A stretch of 64,000 nucleotides of DNA, taken from the NCBI GenBank assembly GCA_021204025.1, contig JAJQAC010000019.1, positions 1-64,000 on the forward strand, in the 5' to 3' direction. The notes below the pieces were generated by a model. The model saw only the letters and a list, made by a program, of their open reading frames with translations. It made no database searches and had not been told where the DNA came from. Both the position numbers and the translations under genes were made by a program. Origin of the DNA: Clostridiales bacterium. Lineage in GTDB: Bacteria; Bacillota; Clostridia; Lachnospirales; Lachnospiraceae. Below are positions 16,810-26,334 of the stretch, piece by piece. Each line of letters opens with the position of its first letter. The stretch's first letter is position 1.

Positions 16810-17484
16810 ATGGATCTGTACCCGCTTTGGAATTCAATGAGAATCGCGGCGATCAGCTGCGTCCTGGTTTTTTTCTGCGGTATTTTTCTCGCATATTACG
16901 CGGCGAAGCTGCCAAGTGCGGTCAAAGGCATCCTGGATGTTGTGCTGACGTTGCCGATGGTGCTTCCGCCGACGGTGTGCGGATATTTTCTGCTGCTGAT
17001 ATTTGGAGCGAGACGTCCGCTGGGCAGGTTTCTGGCCGAGTATGGCATCAAATTTACCATGACCTGGTATGGCGGGATCCTGGCGGCCGCGGTGGTCGCG
17101 TTCCCGCTTATGTACCGGACGGCGAGAGGGGCGTTTGAGAGCTTTGACGAGACGCTGGCTTATTCCGGACAGACGTTGGGACTTTCCAATACGTATATTT
17201 TCTGGAGAATCCGTATGCCGGCGTGCCGGCAGGGAATCCTGGCGGGTACGGTGCTTGCTTTTGCGCGCGCGCTGGGAGAATACGGTGCGACCAGCATGCT
17301 GATCGGTTACACACCCGGCAAGACAGCTACGATCTCGACAACGGTATATCAGCTCTGGCGTACCAATGACAATGCGGGCGCTTTCCGCTGGGTGATGATC
17401 AACGTGGCAATTTCCGCAGTAGTGCTTCTGGCTGTCAATATGCTGGAGATGAGGCAGAAGCGTGTGGTAAGGAGGAAAATATGA
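16810..17484 (+). CDS. modB: Molybdate ABC transporter permease ModB
   Basis: A 224-residue membrane protein with about five hydrophobic segments. The coupling motif is GEYGATSMLIGYTPGKT, preceded by RALGEYG, standard for ModB/CysT permeases. Early segments include LTLPMVLPPTVCGYFLLLIF. The start at 16810 follows GGGAGG. The stop overlaps the modC start in an ATGA. Confidence 0.93.
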   Translation: MDLYPLWNSMRIAAISCVLVFFCGIFLAYYAAKLPSAVKGILDVVLTLPMVLPPTVCGYFLLLIFGARRPLGRFLAEYGIKFTMTWYGGILAAAVVAFPLMYRTARGAFESFDETLAYSGQTLGLSNTYIFWRIRMPACRQGILAGTVLAFARALGEYGATSMLIGYTPGKTATISTTVYQLWRTNDNAGAFRWVMINVAISAVVLLAVNMLEMRQKRVVRRKI

Positions 17485-18524
17485 GCCTGTCCGTTTCGAT
17501 CAAAAAGAATTTCGGGAGTTTTCAGCTGGACGTCTCTTTTGAGTCAGAGGGAGTGGTGCTGGGATTTCTGGGTGCTTCGGGATGTGGAAAATCGATGACG
17601 TTGCGTTGTATCGCAGGCATCGAGAAGCCGGATGAAGGGCGCATCGTGTTAAATGGACGTGTGCTTTTTGACAGCAAAGCCCATATCAATCTCCGGCCGC
17701 AGGAGCGAAAGATCGGATACCTCTTTCAGAATTACGGTCTCTTTCCCAATATGACGCTGGAGCAGAATATCCGCTGCGGACTCTGCCGGGAGAAAGATAA
17801 GGGAAAACGGGAACAGATGCTGCGGGAGATCATCGAACGGATGGTGCTGACCGGCCTGGAGGGACACCGCCCGTCGCAGCTGTCCGGTGGACAGCAGCAG
17901 CGCACGGCTCTTGCGAGGATACTGGTCAATCAGCCGGAGATCCTGCTGCTGGATGAGCCGTTCAGCGCGCTGGACGCATATCTGAAGATGCAGCTTGAGA
18001 CTGAGATGAAAGAAATTCTGCATGAATTTGGCAGGGACGTTATTCTGGTGAGTCATAGCAGAGACGAAATCTACCGACTTTGCGGCGATGTCGCGATCAT
18101 GGACCACGGACGTCTGCTGGGGAAGGGAGATGTGAGAAAAATGTTCGCTGATCCGGGGAGCCGCCAGGGAGCGGTGCTGACCGGGTGCAAAAATATCGAG
18201 TCGGCGGTAAAAACCGGTGAGTTTGAGGTGTTTGTCCCGCACTGGGGGATGCATTTTACAACGTGCGAACCGGTCAAAGATCATCTGTGCGCGATCGGGA
18301 TCCGTGAACATGACTTCAATCCGGATGTGTCCGTAAACCGATCGGCGATCCGTCTTGTGGATGAGACCGAAGATCCCTTTGAATGGATTGAAAAGTTTCG
18401 TTATGAGGGCGGGGACGCGGATGGAGAACCGGTCTGGTGGCGGCTGGCAAAAGACGCCAGACCACAGGAATTTCCGCGGGAACTTGGCGTGGATCCGAAG
18501 AATATCATGCTGTTGTATCAGTGA
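17481..18524 (+). CDS. modC: Molybdate ABC transporter ATPase ModC
   Basis: A 347-residue ATPase. Walker A is GASGCGKS near residue 31, the signature is LSGGQQQR, and Walker B is ILLLDEPFSALDAY. The last 110 residues form a regulatory region in place of a plain Mop domain, with little obvious similarity to E. coli ModC. It drives molybdate import with ModB and ModA and ends the Moco/molybdate block. A strong terminator follows at 18605. Confidence 0.9.
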   Translation: MSLSVSIKKNFGSFQLDVSFESEGVVLGFLGASGCGKSMTLRCIAGIEKPDEGRIVLNGRVLFDSKAHINLRPQERKIGYLFQNYGLFPNMTLEQNIRCGLCREKDKGKREQMLREIIERMVLTGLEGHRPSQLSGGQQQRTALARILVNQPEILLLDEPFSALDAYLKMQLETEMKEILHEFGRDVILVSHSRDEIYRLCGDVAIMDHGRLLGKGDVRKMFADPGSRQGAVLTGCKNIESAVKTGEFEVFVPHWGMHFTTCEPVKDHLCAIGIREHDFNPDVSVNRSAIRLVDETEDPFEWIEKFRYEGGDADGEPVWWRLAKDARPQEFPRELGVDPKNIMLLYQ

Positions 18525-18540
18525 GACTGAGATAACAGAC

Positions 18541-18571
18541 ATGCGCTGCATCAGGGTACATTCCCGTTTAC
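18541..18571. repeat. Short intergenic repeat (copy 1)
   Basis: ATGCGCTGCATCAG followed by TCCCGTTTA about 10 bases later. Almost the same text occurs at 35593-35623. Both copies are intergenic and lie just past the end of a gene. Confidence 0.4.
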
Positions 18572-18604
18572 AATAAAATAAATCATCGAATAGGAATAGA
18601 ATCG

Positions 18605-18650
18605 ATAACGCCCGGATACCTGGCAGGATTTGGTATCCGGGCGTTATTTC
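18605..18650 (+). terminator. Terminator after modC
   Basis: ATAACGCCCGGATACC (18605-18620) pairs perfectly with GGTATCCGGGCGTTAT (18632-18647), followed by T-rich text. The stretch from here to 18890 is strongly AT-rich, with no gene and several short repeats such as AACGTAAAA twice. Confidence 0.88.
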
Positions 18651-18892
18651 CGTTTACCATAAAACCGAAACTTGTCTGGGAATAAAAAGTCCTCCCGGAG
18701 GGGTGCGTAGGGAAATTTTGATTGCAGGAATGATCAAAACAACATGTACTTATTAAAATAAGTTGAATAAATCAAAACATAAGAAAATTCATCAAATAAT
18801 TAAAATATTAAATTTTTACTTGGCAAAATTCATAAATTTTGAACGTAAAAATGTTGAAAACGTAAAAGTTAACGAGGAATGTCAAAAACAAC

Positions 18893-18921
18893 TTGACTTA
18901 ACAAGATATAAGTGATATAAA
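18893..18921 (+). promoter_or_regulatory. Promoter of the GntR gene
   Basis: TTGACT (18893-18898) and TATAAA (18916-18921), 17 bases apart. The start of transcription would be near 18928, which rules out the ATG at 18926 as translation start. Confidence 0.65.
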
Positions 18922-18958
18922 GTTCATGCCTTTCGGAAGGGAGATGAAAACAACTTGT

Positions 18959-19690
18959 ATGAACAGGATATCAAACCAGAAATTGTATCAGCAGGTATAT
19001 GAACAACTGCGCAATTCGATTCGCAACGGCGAATATCGAAAAGGAGATCCGCTGCCCAGTGAGAAGGAACTGATGGATGCTCTTGGTGTCAGCCGGGTGA
19101 CGGTGCGTCAGGCGCTTGGCCGTCTGGCAGATGCGGGCATCATCAAAACTCATCAGGGAAAAGGGAGCGTTGTCGCGGTTGACTGGAAAATCCTTCTGGA
19201 ATCCGATGAGATGAAAGAAGACGCCAAAAAATACTGGGATCAGTTTGAATTGTCTACCAATGCCCGCCGTGTCATCGAACCGGCCATTGCCAAACAGGCT
19301 GCGCTGATGGCAACCGAAGAGAATATTCAGTATCTGACTTATATTCATGAAAACGACAGGGAGCAGATTACCCGTTTGGGATTTCAGAGAGAAGATGATC
19401 CGGTATTTCAGTCGTTTCACAGCTGTCTGTGGGAAATATTGGGGAATCCGATGCTGAAACCAGTCTGGGATGCGATCGTCGCTCCATCTAATTATCTTCG
19501 CAGACTCCCGATTATCCCTCCGGTCGACATGGAGGCGCATCACCGGGAGGTAAAAAGACAGCACGGGGATATTCTTGAGGCTGTGCGCAGACATGATGGA
19601 GATTACGCATATTTTCATATGCTTCATCATACAGACTGGATTTATAAGACCTATAAAAATTATTATAACGAATTTTTTGATCAGGTATGA
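18959..19690 (+). CDS. GntR/FadR-family transcriptional regulator
   Basis: About 243 residues. N-terminal winged helix: YQQVYEQLRNSIRNGEYRKG, DPLPSEKELMDALGVSRVTV, then a hinge. The C-terminal FCD-type ligand domain is alpha-helical with metal-site-like residues (ARRVIEPAIAKQAAL, HHREVKRQHGDILEAV, FHMLHH). It most likely controls the C-S lyase, permease and Mo-enzyme genes that follow in the same direction. Start choice is uncertain: ATG at 18944 sits directly on the ribosome site, while 18959 has a long 15-base spacing. Confidence 0.8.
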   Translation: MNRISNQKLYQQVYEQLRNSIRNGEYRKGDPLPSEKELMDALGVSRVTVRQALGRLADAGIIKTHQGKGSVVAVDWKILLESDEMKEDAKKYWDQFELSTNARRVIEPAIAKQAALMATEENIQYLTYIHENDREQITRLGFQREDDPVFQSFHSCLWEILGNPMLKPVWDAIVAPSNYLRRLPIIPPVDMEAHHREVKRQHGDILEAVRRHDGDYAYFHMLHHTDWIYKTYKNYYNEFFDQV

Positions 19691-19795
19691 ATTATCCTAT
19701 TATTTCCTAACACTTTGAAATATTCCGGTTGTCATAACCCGGGAACGGCAGCGGGATATCGATACATTACATGTTCTATAAGAGGAGATATGCTC

Positions 19796-20974
19796 ATGAA
19801 GTACAATTTTGACGAGGTGCAGAATCGAATGGGTTCCGATTCGATCAAGTGGGAGAAGCAACTCAAGTTTGGCGCACAGTCAGGTCTGCTTCCTTTCTGG
19901 ATCGCGGATACGGATTTCGCAACTCTGCCGGAGGCCGTGGAAGCGATGAAAAAGCGTGTGGAACATCCGCTTTATGGCTATACCTTTTCCACGTCACGGA
20001 CACGGGAGACCGTGCGGAAGTGGTATGAACGGCGCCATCAGGTGAAACTTCCGCCGGATGCTTTTGTCATCGCCAATGGAGTGGTCACGGATCTGTGGTT
20101 TACCATTCGTGCGTTGACAAAGCCCGGAGATCCGATCCTGGTTCTGACTCCGGTTTACGATCCGTTTTTTGCGGTCATCCGTAATCAGGACAGAGTGGAG
20201 GTTGACTGTCCTCTGTGCTATGAAGATGGCAGATATGAGATCGATTGGGAAGCACTGGAAAATAAACTGCAGGGCGGTGTTCGCGCCATGATTTTCTGTA
20301 ATCCGCACAATCCGGTCGGTCGTGTTTGGACCGAAGAGGATGTATATCGGATCGTAGACCTGTGTAAAAAATATTCCGTATATCTGCTTTCCGATGAGGT
20401 ACATGGTGATATTGTGCTTTACGGAGGACATTATACATCCGCAGCACGATTTGCAGATCACTATGACAGCATGATTGTATACACGGCAATCAGCAAAACC
20501 TTTAATATGGCAGGACTGGAAAGCTCCTGTTGCCTGATACCCAATCAGGAAGTGAGGAAATCACTGGAAACTGCGATGAAACAGGCATGGCTGCTCATGG
20601 GAACAAGTGTGCTGACGGCTCCGGCGATCGAAGCCTGCTATACCTATGGAGATCAGTGGGTGGATGAGCTGAATGCTTATCTGACAGAGAATGCCGAGTA
20701 TGTCATTCACTATCTGCAGGAACATGCTCCGCAGATCCGGGCGGTAAAACCAGAGGGAACTTATCTGATGTGGCTGGACTGCAGTGGGATGGGTATGACG
20801 TCCGGAGAAATCGTAAAAGAACTCGCTCAGAATTATCAGCTGGCCGTGGGAGACGGAGCCGGTTACGGTGGCGGATCGGAAAACTTCCTGCGGTTTAATA
20901 TCGGCTGTCCCCGCGCAACCCTGCGGCAGGGGCTTGAAAGACTGGCAAAATTTGCGGCAGACAAAAGGAGATAA
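19796..20974 (+). CDS. PLP-dependent C-S lyase / aminotransferase (MalY/PatB-like)
   Basis: A 392-residue fold-type I PLP enzyme close to MalY/PatB. Visible family segments: PFWIADTDFATLPEAVEAM, HPLYGYTF, NPHNPVGRVW, LLSDEVHGDIVL, and the PLP lysine in AISKTFNMAGL. These enzymes cleave cystathionine or other S-substituted cysteines to pyruvate, ammonia and a thiol. The start at 19796 has AGAGGAG eight bases before. The permease gene starts five bases after its stop, so substrate import and cleavage are likely linked. Confidence 0.88.
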   Translation: MKYNFDEVQNRMGSDSIKWEKQLKFGAQSGLLPFWIADTDFATLPEAVEAMKKRVEHPLYGYTFSTSRTRETVRKWYERRHQVKLPPDAFVIANGVVTDLWFTIRALTKPGDPILVLTPVYDPFFAVIRNQDRVEVDCPLCYEDGRYEIDWEALENKLQGGVRAMIFCNPHNPVGRVWTEEDVYRIVDLCKKYSVYLLSDEVHGDIVLYGGHYTSAARFADHYDSMIVYTAISKTFNMAGLESSCCLIPNQEVRKSLETAMKQAWLLMGTSVLTAPAIEACYTYGDQWVDELNAYLTENAEYVIHYLQEHAPQIRAVKPEGTYLMWLDCSGMGMTSGEIVKELAQNYQLAVGDGAGYGGGSENFLRFNIGCPRATLRQGLERLAKFAADKRR

Positions 20975-20979
20975 GAAAA

Positions 20980-22299
20980 ATGGATAGAAAGAAACTGAAT
21001 TTTACCGATTGTATGAGTTTCTGTATCGGTCAGATCGTAGGGTCCGGTGTATTTGTTCTGACAGGTATTGTAATTGGCCTTACCGGCCACGGTACACCTT
21101 ATGGTTTTGCAGTAGCAGCCTGCATTTCACTGTTGCAGCTGATTCCCATGGCGATGCTTGCTTCCTGTATGCCGGCCAGCGGCGGAAGCTATGTGTATGC
21201 GAAACGTCTGATCGGACCGAGAGCTTCCTTTGTATACCTGATGATATTTGTCCTGAGTCAGGTCTTAATCGCTACATTCGCAAAAGGGTTTGCTGGATAT
21301 GTGGCGGTGATTTTCCCTGGAGTGAATCAGACTCTGATCGCTTCGCTTGCTCTGATTCTGGCAGTTATTGTCAATCTGATCGGACTGAAAACCTCCGCGA
21401 AGGTGCAGAACGTTATGGTTGCTTTATTGCTGCTCTCATTGTTTATCTATATTATATTCGGTCTTCCCAAGGTTGACTGGTCCATGCTTGAGTTCTCATC
21501 CGCAAATATTATGCCCAATGGCACGCTGAGCTTCCTGCGCGGCGCAACGATGCTTTCCTTTGCCTGCGGCGGTGCCAAGTTCCTTGCGGAAAATGGCGGA
21601 GAAATCGAAAATCCCGGAAAAACGATTCCGAGAGCCATGGTTCTCTCGACGATCCTGGTGGCGGTCTTTTATGCTCTGGTAGCGATCGTAGCTGCCTGTG
21701 TACTCCCACTGGAAGAAATATCCGGTAAAAATATTTCTGTTGTAGCAAAGTCCATCTTCCCAACACCGATTTATCTGTTCTTCGTAATCGGAGGTGCCTG
21801 GTTTGCGCTGCTGACAACATTAAACGGTACCCTTTCCTGGGTAACCCGTGGTTTACAGAGAGCCGCGAAGGATGGCTGGCTGCCGGTATCCTGGGCACGG
21901 GAAAATGCGGCCGGGACTCCTGTAGTAATGCTTTTCTTTTTCTTTATCGTCGGGATGGTTCCGATCCTGACCGGTATGGATACCACAGATATTTCCAATA
22001 TGGGAACCGGCTGCAGCAAGCTGTCAGACCTGCTGATGGTATATGCCTGCTTCCAGTTGCCGAGAGTATTCCCAGAGCAGTATAAAAATTCTCCATTGTA
22101 TGTGGATCCAAAGAAACTGAATATTGCCCTGGCGATCGTTTTCGTCGTACTGGCTCTGACTTCCTATGTCAGTCTTTCCAGCCTTACCGGCAGACAGTTT
22201 TTATATATCGGAATCTATATTGTCGTTGCACTTTGTGTGATGGCAGCCCGTCATAAGAGCTATCTGAAGATTGCCACGGAGCAGGAAAATAAGAAGTAA
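20980..22299 (+). CDS. APC-family amino acid permease
   Basis: A 439-residue protein with about 12 hydrophobic segments. The first is typical of the APC family (SFCIGQIVGSGVFVLTGIVI), and PASGGSYVYAKRLIGP is another hallmark. It probably imports an amino acid or a derivative used by the C-S lyase encoded just before. A clear terminator follows at 22311. Confidence 0.88.
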   Translation: MDRKKLNFTDCMSFCIGQIVGSGVFVLTGIVIGLTGHGTPYGFAVAACISLLQLIPMAMLASCMPASGGSYVYAKRLIGPRASFVYLMIFVLSQVLIATFAKGFAGYVAVIFPGVNQTLIASLALILAVIVNLIGLKTSAKVQNVMVALLLLSLFIYIIFGLPKVDWSMLEFSSANIMPNGTLSFLRGATMLSFACGGAKFLAENGGEIENPGKTIPRAMVLSTILVAVFYALVAIVAACVLPLEEISGKNISVVAKSIFPTPIYLFFVIGGAWFALLTTLNGTLSWVTRGLQRAAKDGWLPVSWARENAAGTPVVMLFFFFIVGMVPILTGMDTTDISNMGTGCSKLSDLLMVYACFQLPRVFPEQYKNSPLYVDPKKLNIALAIVFVVLALTSYVSLSSLTGRQFLYIGIYIVVALCVMAARHKSYLKIATEQENKK

Positions 22300-22310
22300 A
22301 ATTCAGGGAA

Positions 22311-22346
22311 ACAGTCATTGACCCTGACGGCCAATGACTGTTTTTG
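22311..22346 (+). terminator. Terminator inside the second Mo cluster
   Basis: ACAGTCATTG (22311-22320) pairs with CAATGACTGT (22332-22341), followed by TTTTTG. It separates the lyase-permease pair from the flavoprotein-Mo enzyme genes and could limit read-through. Confidence 0.8.
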
Positions 22347-22367
22347 CAGTAACGGAGGCTAAGCAGT

Positions 22368-23627
22368 ATGAAATATGCGATCGTGGGCTTTGGCACAGCC
22401 GGGTATCACGCGGTAAAGGTAATACGGGAGTACGACAAAACAGGGCACATCGATGTTTATGGCAACACCGGGCTTGCGCCTTATAACCCGATGCTTACCA
22501 CCTACTATGCGTTCGACAAGCTGGATTATAACGGAATGTTTCCCTTTGGAGATCTGGAGACGATCCGACAGAAGGTGGAATTTACCTATCGTCAGGAGAC
22601 AGTGCTTCGGGTACATGCAAAAGACCGTATAGTAGAAACACAACAGGGAAAAGAGTGTTATGACCGTATCCTGATTGCTACCGGAGCCCGTGCTTTTGCA
22701 CCTCCGGTAAAGGGCCTTGGACCAGAGGATGCTTTTCTGATGCGCACGGTGGAAGATGCGTCCCGGTTTCAGGAACGCCTGACAAAGAAAAATGTGAAAC
22801 ATGCGGTAGTAATCGGCGCTTCGATGGTCGGCATCAAGGTAGTGGAAGTACTGCATCAATCCGGTATTGAGACCTGGCTGCTCGATCTGGCAAAAAATAT
22901 ATTCCCCTTGGCGGCTTATCCAAATGTTGCGAAAGTGATAGAAGATCGCATCGAACGTCAGGGTGTACATCTGAAATTTGGCGTCACGATCGATCATATG
23001 GAGCAGGAGGCAGAGGCACAGTATGCGGTGCTTACTGATGGCAGCCGGGTTCCTGCGGATATTGTGGGGCTCTGCATCGGCACCAGAGCGGCGACTGAAA
23101 CGGTACAGGGAGAAGTTGAAATCAATCGCGGCATTGTGGTAAATGAAAGGATGGAGACTTCGGTTCCCGGGATATACGCCGCCGGAGACTGCTGCGAAGG
23201 TCGTAATCTTGAGAGCGGGCAGAATCAGATCATCGGTCTCTGGGCCAACGCAAACCGTCAGGGTACAGCAGCCGGAGCTTCCATGGCCGGAGGCAGCGCG
23301 AGATTTGAGGGAAATATCCTTCATAATATTACTCATTTTATGAATATGGATTTTATCGGCTTTGGCGATAATCGACTGACCGGAGAAGTAATCGAATATG
23401 GAAATCCTGATCATGGCCTTTATATCCGCCTTGTCGTGGATGACGGGAAGATTCTGGGAGCAAATATCCTGGATCAGTATCAGATCAGTGGTATCGTAAA
23501 AAATTATATGCTTCGTCTGTTTGCGGGAGAAATCTTCGTCCTGCCGGACTATCAGCGTGCCATGCTGATCAAGGCAGGATTAACCGGACCTTTTATTGAT
23601 ATGCTCGAGGAGAAGATTAATGGATAG
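22368..23627 (+). CDS. FAD/NAD(P)H-dependent oxidoreductase (disulfide reductase fold)
   Basis: A 419-residue flavoprotein. N-terminal FAD loop AIVGFGTAGYHAVK, an NAD loop AVVIGASMVGIKVVEVL near residue 145, and the second FAD motif GIYAAGDCCEG near residue 270. The redox-active CxxxxC pair of lipoamide-type enzymes is not seen, which resembles NADH oxidase or ferredoxin reductase branches. It overlaps the Mo-enzyme gene by eight bases, so it very likely feeds electrons from NAD(P)H to that enzyme. GGAGG precedes the start. Confidence 0.82.
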   Translation: MKYAIVGFGTAGYHAVKVIREYDKTGHIDVYGNTGLAPYNPMLTTYYAFDKLDYNGMFPFGDLETIRQKVEFTYRQETVLRVHAKDRIVETQQGKECYDRILIATGARAFAPPVKGLGPEDAFLMRTVEDASRFQERLTKKNVKHAVVIGASMVGIKVVEVLHQSGIETWLLDLAKNIFPLAAYPNVAKVIEDRIERQGVHLKFGVTIDHMEQEAEAQYAVLTDGSRVPADIVGLCIGTRAATETVQGEVEINRGIVVNERMETSVPGIYAAGDCCEGRNLESGQNQIIGLWANANRQGTAAGASMAGGSARFEGNILHNITHFMNMDFIGFGDNRLTGEVIEYGNPDHGLYIRLVVDDGKILGANILDQYQISGIVKNYMLRLFAGEIFVLPDYQRAMLIKAGLTGPFIDMLEEKING

Positions 23628-25770
23628 TTTAGAAGCTCTGAAAAAAGCAAAGATTGCATGTCCTGAGACAGGAATTGAGATCAAACATACGGTTTGCGCG
23701 ATCTGCAGCCCGGCTTATAACTGTGGAGTCAATGCCTACGTCAAAAACGGAAAGCTGTTAAAAGTGGAAGGAATGGACGAACACCCGCGCAATCAGGGGT
23801 TGCTCTGTACAAAAGGCCAGTCCGGCAGAGGATATGTCTGCCGGGAAGACCGGATCCTTACTCCACTGCGACGTGTCGGCGAGCGGGGAGAAGGAAAATT
23901 TGAAGTCATTTCCTGGGAAGAAGCTTATGCGGAGATTGCCGGACGTCTGAAAGCAATCCGGGAGGAGGACGGAGCGGACGCGGTCGCCTTTGTCGGAGGG
24001 TATAATAAATGGCATCGTCCGTGGCTGCGCCGTTTTGCGCATTCGTTCGGAACGATGAATTACGGAACGGAGTCCAGTACCTGCATGACAGCCGGATGGA
24101 TGGCCTGGAAGATCGCGACGGGACAATTAGCCGGTCCGGACATGGAACACTGTGATCTGCTTCTGGGCTGGGCGTTTGATCCTTCTTATTCCGGTTATCT
24201 GAAAGCACGGACTGCAGAGAGACAGAGATCCAGAGGCATGAAGGTGATCATAGTGGATCCGCGGGTTACCCCTACTGTTGAAAAAATGTGCGATCTGCAT
24301 CTGCGCCCTTATCCGGGTACGGATGGAGCCCTTGCGTTGTGTATCGGAAACATCCTGATCGAGAATGGCTGGGTGGATCAGCCTTATATTGACCGGTACG
24401 TGCATGGATTTGAGCAGTACGCGGCCTATGTAAAGCAGTTTAACAGTAGTAATATCGAGAAACTGACCGGAGTTCCCTATGAGCAGGTGCTGAAAGCTGC
24501 CCGCATGATTCATGAGAGCCGTTCCATGGCGATCAATGAGAACAGCGCTCCTATCCCGCATCATAAAAATGGTCTGCAAAATTACCGGGCGATTATGGCG
24601 CTCACGGCACTTACCGGCAATTATGACCGGGAGGGCGGAGAAAAGCCGACGTTGCATACGTTTACCCATCAGATTGCCGGGTTCACGACGAGAGAGGATG
24701 AGTTTGCGGATGGGACGGAGCCGGAGAATGATAAACCTGTGGTGGGTTCCGCCCGTTTCCCCCTCTGGTTCCATATGGAGAGGGAAATGCAGCTAGTGGA
24801 TCTGCCAAGACAGATTCTGGAGGAAACTCCTTATCCGATCCGGGCCATGTTTGCGCTGGGATTTAACTACCGCATGCTTCCGGAGGATAAGCAGGCAAAA
24901 GAAGCTCTTCGGAAACTGGATTTTTTTGTTAACGCGGATCTGTTTATGACGGATACAGCAAAACTTGCTGATATCGTGCTGCCGGTCTGCTCGTCCTATG
25001 AGCGGGGGGAGCTGATGACTTACCCGGGGCAGTACGCATGGTATACGAAACCGGCGATCGACCGTATCGGGAAGAGTAAATCAGACGCGGAAATTCTCTG
25101 CGAACTGGCGCGCAGGATGCAGCTGGGAGATCCGGAACTGGAAGCCGGCTATGAGAAAAACATTGAATTTATCATCAGTAACCTGGATCTCACGATGGAA
25201 GAACTTAAGAAAAGCGACGTTCCGCTTCATGTGCCGGGGATCCGTCCGGCAAAGCCGGGAGAACGACTGGAAAAGGGGCTTTTGACACCTACCGGGAAAT
25301 TTGAACTTTATTCGGAACTGATTGCTTCCCATCCGGAATGGGGATTGGATGCGCTGCCGACTTATTGTGATCCGCTGGACGATGCAGACCCGGAAAGCTA
25401 TCCTTATATCTTATGTTCGGGCGGGCGTTTGCCCAACGCGATTCACTCACGTCTGCACAAGGTAAAATGGCTGCGGAGCATGCGTCTGGATCCGACCGCG
25501 GATATCTCCGAAGAAGATGCGAAAGCAATGGGACTGAAGGAAGGCGATATGGTCGAGCTGTATACAGAGCGCGCTGCGATCACGGTCCGGGTGAAACCCA
25601 GCTACCGGATCAAAAAGGGTGTGATTGTCTTTTATCATGGATATTCCGAAGCGGACGTAAATGCCCTGATGTCGCAAAAACACGTAGATCCCTATTCGGG
25701 ATTTCCGGCTTATAATTCAACACGCTGCGGCATGAGAAAGAAGGATACCGATGAAAAAATACGCAATTGA
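23620..25770 (+). CDS. Second soluble molybdopterin oxidoreductase
   Basis: A 716-residue catalytic subunit of the DMSO reductase superfamily. The 4Fe-4S site uses C26, C29, C35 and C63 (CAICSPAYNC ... LCTKG). The probable Mo ligand is C155 in ESSTCMTAG. There is no Tat signal, so it is cytoplasmic. It overlaps the flavoprotein gene upstream and the 4Fe-4S gene downstream (20 bases), suggesting a three-part complex: flavoprotein, Fe-S subunit, Mo subunit. It is shorter than and clearly different from the enzyme at 3375. Substrate unknown; the neighbouring C-S lyase and permease suggest a sulfur-containing amino acid derivative. Confidence 0.85.
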   Translation: MDSLEALKKAKIACPETGIEIKHTVCAICSPAYNCGVNAYVKNGKLLKVEGMDEHPRNQGLLCTKGQSGRGYVCREDRILTPLRRVGERGEGKFEVISWEEAYAEIAGRLKAIREEDGADAVAFVGGYNKWHRPWLRRFAHSFGTMNYGTESSTCMTAGWMAWKIATGQLAGPDMEHCDLLLGWAFDPSYSGYLKARTAERQRSRGMKVIIVDPRVTPTVEKMCDLHLRPYPGTDGALALCIGNILIENGWVDQPYIDRYVHGFEQYAAYVKQFNSSNIEKLTGVPYEQVLKAARMIHESRSMAINENSAPIPHHKNGLQNYRAIMALTALTGNYDREGGEKPTLHTFTHQIAGFTTREDEFADGTEPENDKPVVGSARFPLWFHMEREMQLVDLPRQILEETPYPIRAMFALGFNYRMLPEDKQAKEALRKLDFFVNADLFMTDTAKLADIVLPVCSSYERGELMTYPGQYAWYTKPAIDRIGKSKSDAEILCELARRMQLGDPELEAGYEKNIEFIISNLDLTMEELKKSDVPLHVPGIRPAKPGERLEKGLLTPTGKFELYSELIASHPEWGLDALPTYCDPLDDADPESYPYILCSGGRLPNAIHSRLHKVKWLRSMRLDPTADISEEDAKAMGLKEGDMVELYTERAAITVRVKPSYRIKKGVIVFYHGYSEADVNALMSQKHVDPYSGFPAYNSTRCGMRKKDTDEKIRN

Positions 25771-26275
25771 TCTCGATTTAGCAAAATGCATTTCCTGTGG
25801 CGCCTGTATGGTGGCCTGCATGGATCAGAATGATTTTGTAGTAAAAGAGGGCCAGCGCCCATATCGCAATGTTTTTGATATGGAACTGTCGCGGGACGGT
25901 GTAGTTCAATACAGTCACCTTTCGCTGGCATGCATGCACTGTGATGACGCTCCCTGTATCACAGGATGTCCGAGCAATTGTCTGCGCAAGGATCCGGAGA
26001 CCTGGCTGACCGTATACGATACCAGAAACTGCATCGGATGTCATAGCTGCGCAATGGCGTGTCCTTATGGGATCCCGTCGTTTGGGGAAGATGGAAAGAT
26101 GGTGAAATGTGATGGCTGTTACGTACGTGTACATCGGGGACTGCTCCCGGCCTGTGTCAAAGTATGCCCGACAGGAGCCTTACAGCTGATTGACCGAGAT
26201 GAGACAGAGCGCGCCATCCCGGCGGAACATTCCCTGCGGATGACAAACATGGGGATGCTAAAGAGACAGGTGTGA
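25751..26275 (+). CDS. 4Fe-4S ferredoxin subunit of the second Mo enzyme
   Basis: A 174-residue protein with four cysteine groups: CISCGACMVAC, CMHCDDAPCITGCPSNC, CIGCHSCAMACPYG, and CDGCYVRV with CVKVCPTGA. This is the DmsB/HybA-type electron transfer layout. It overlaps the Mo subunit gene by 20 bases. It should link the flavoprotein to the Mo subunit. Last gene of its unit. Confidence 0.88.
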   Translation: MKKYAIDLDLAKCISCGACMVACMDQNDFVVKEGQRPYRNVFDMELSRDGVVQYSHLSLACMHCDDAPCITGCPSNCLRKDPETWLTVYDTRNCIGCHSCAMACPYGIPSFGEDGKMVKCDGCYVRVHRGLLPACVKVCPTGALQLIDRDETERAIPAEHSLRMTNMGMLKRQV

Positions 26276-26334
26276 TGGAAAAAGCAGATTAACAGAGTGC
26301 AAATTTATAATATATCAGGGTGATAGCAGATAAG

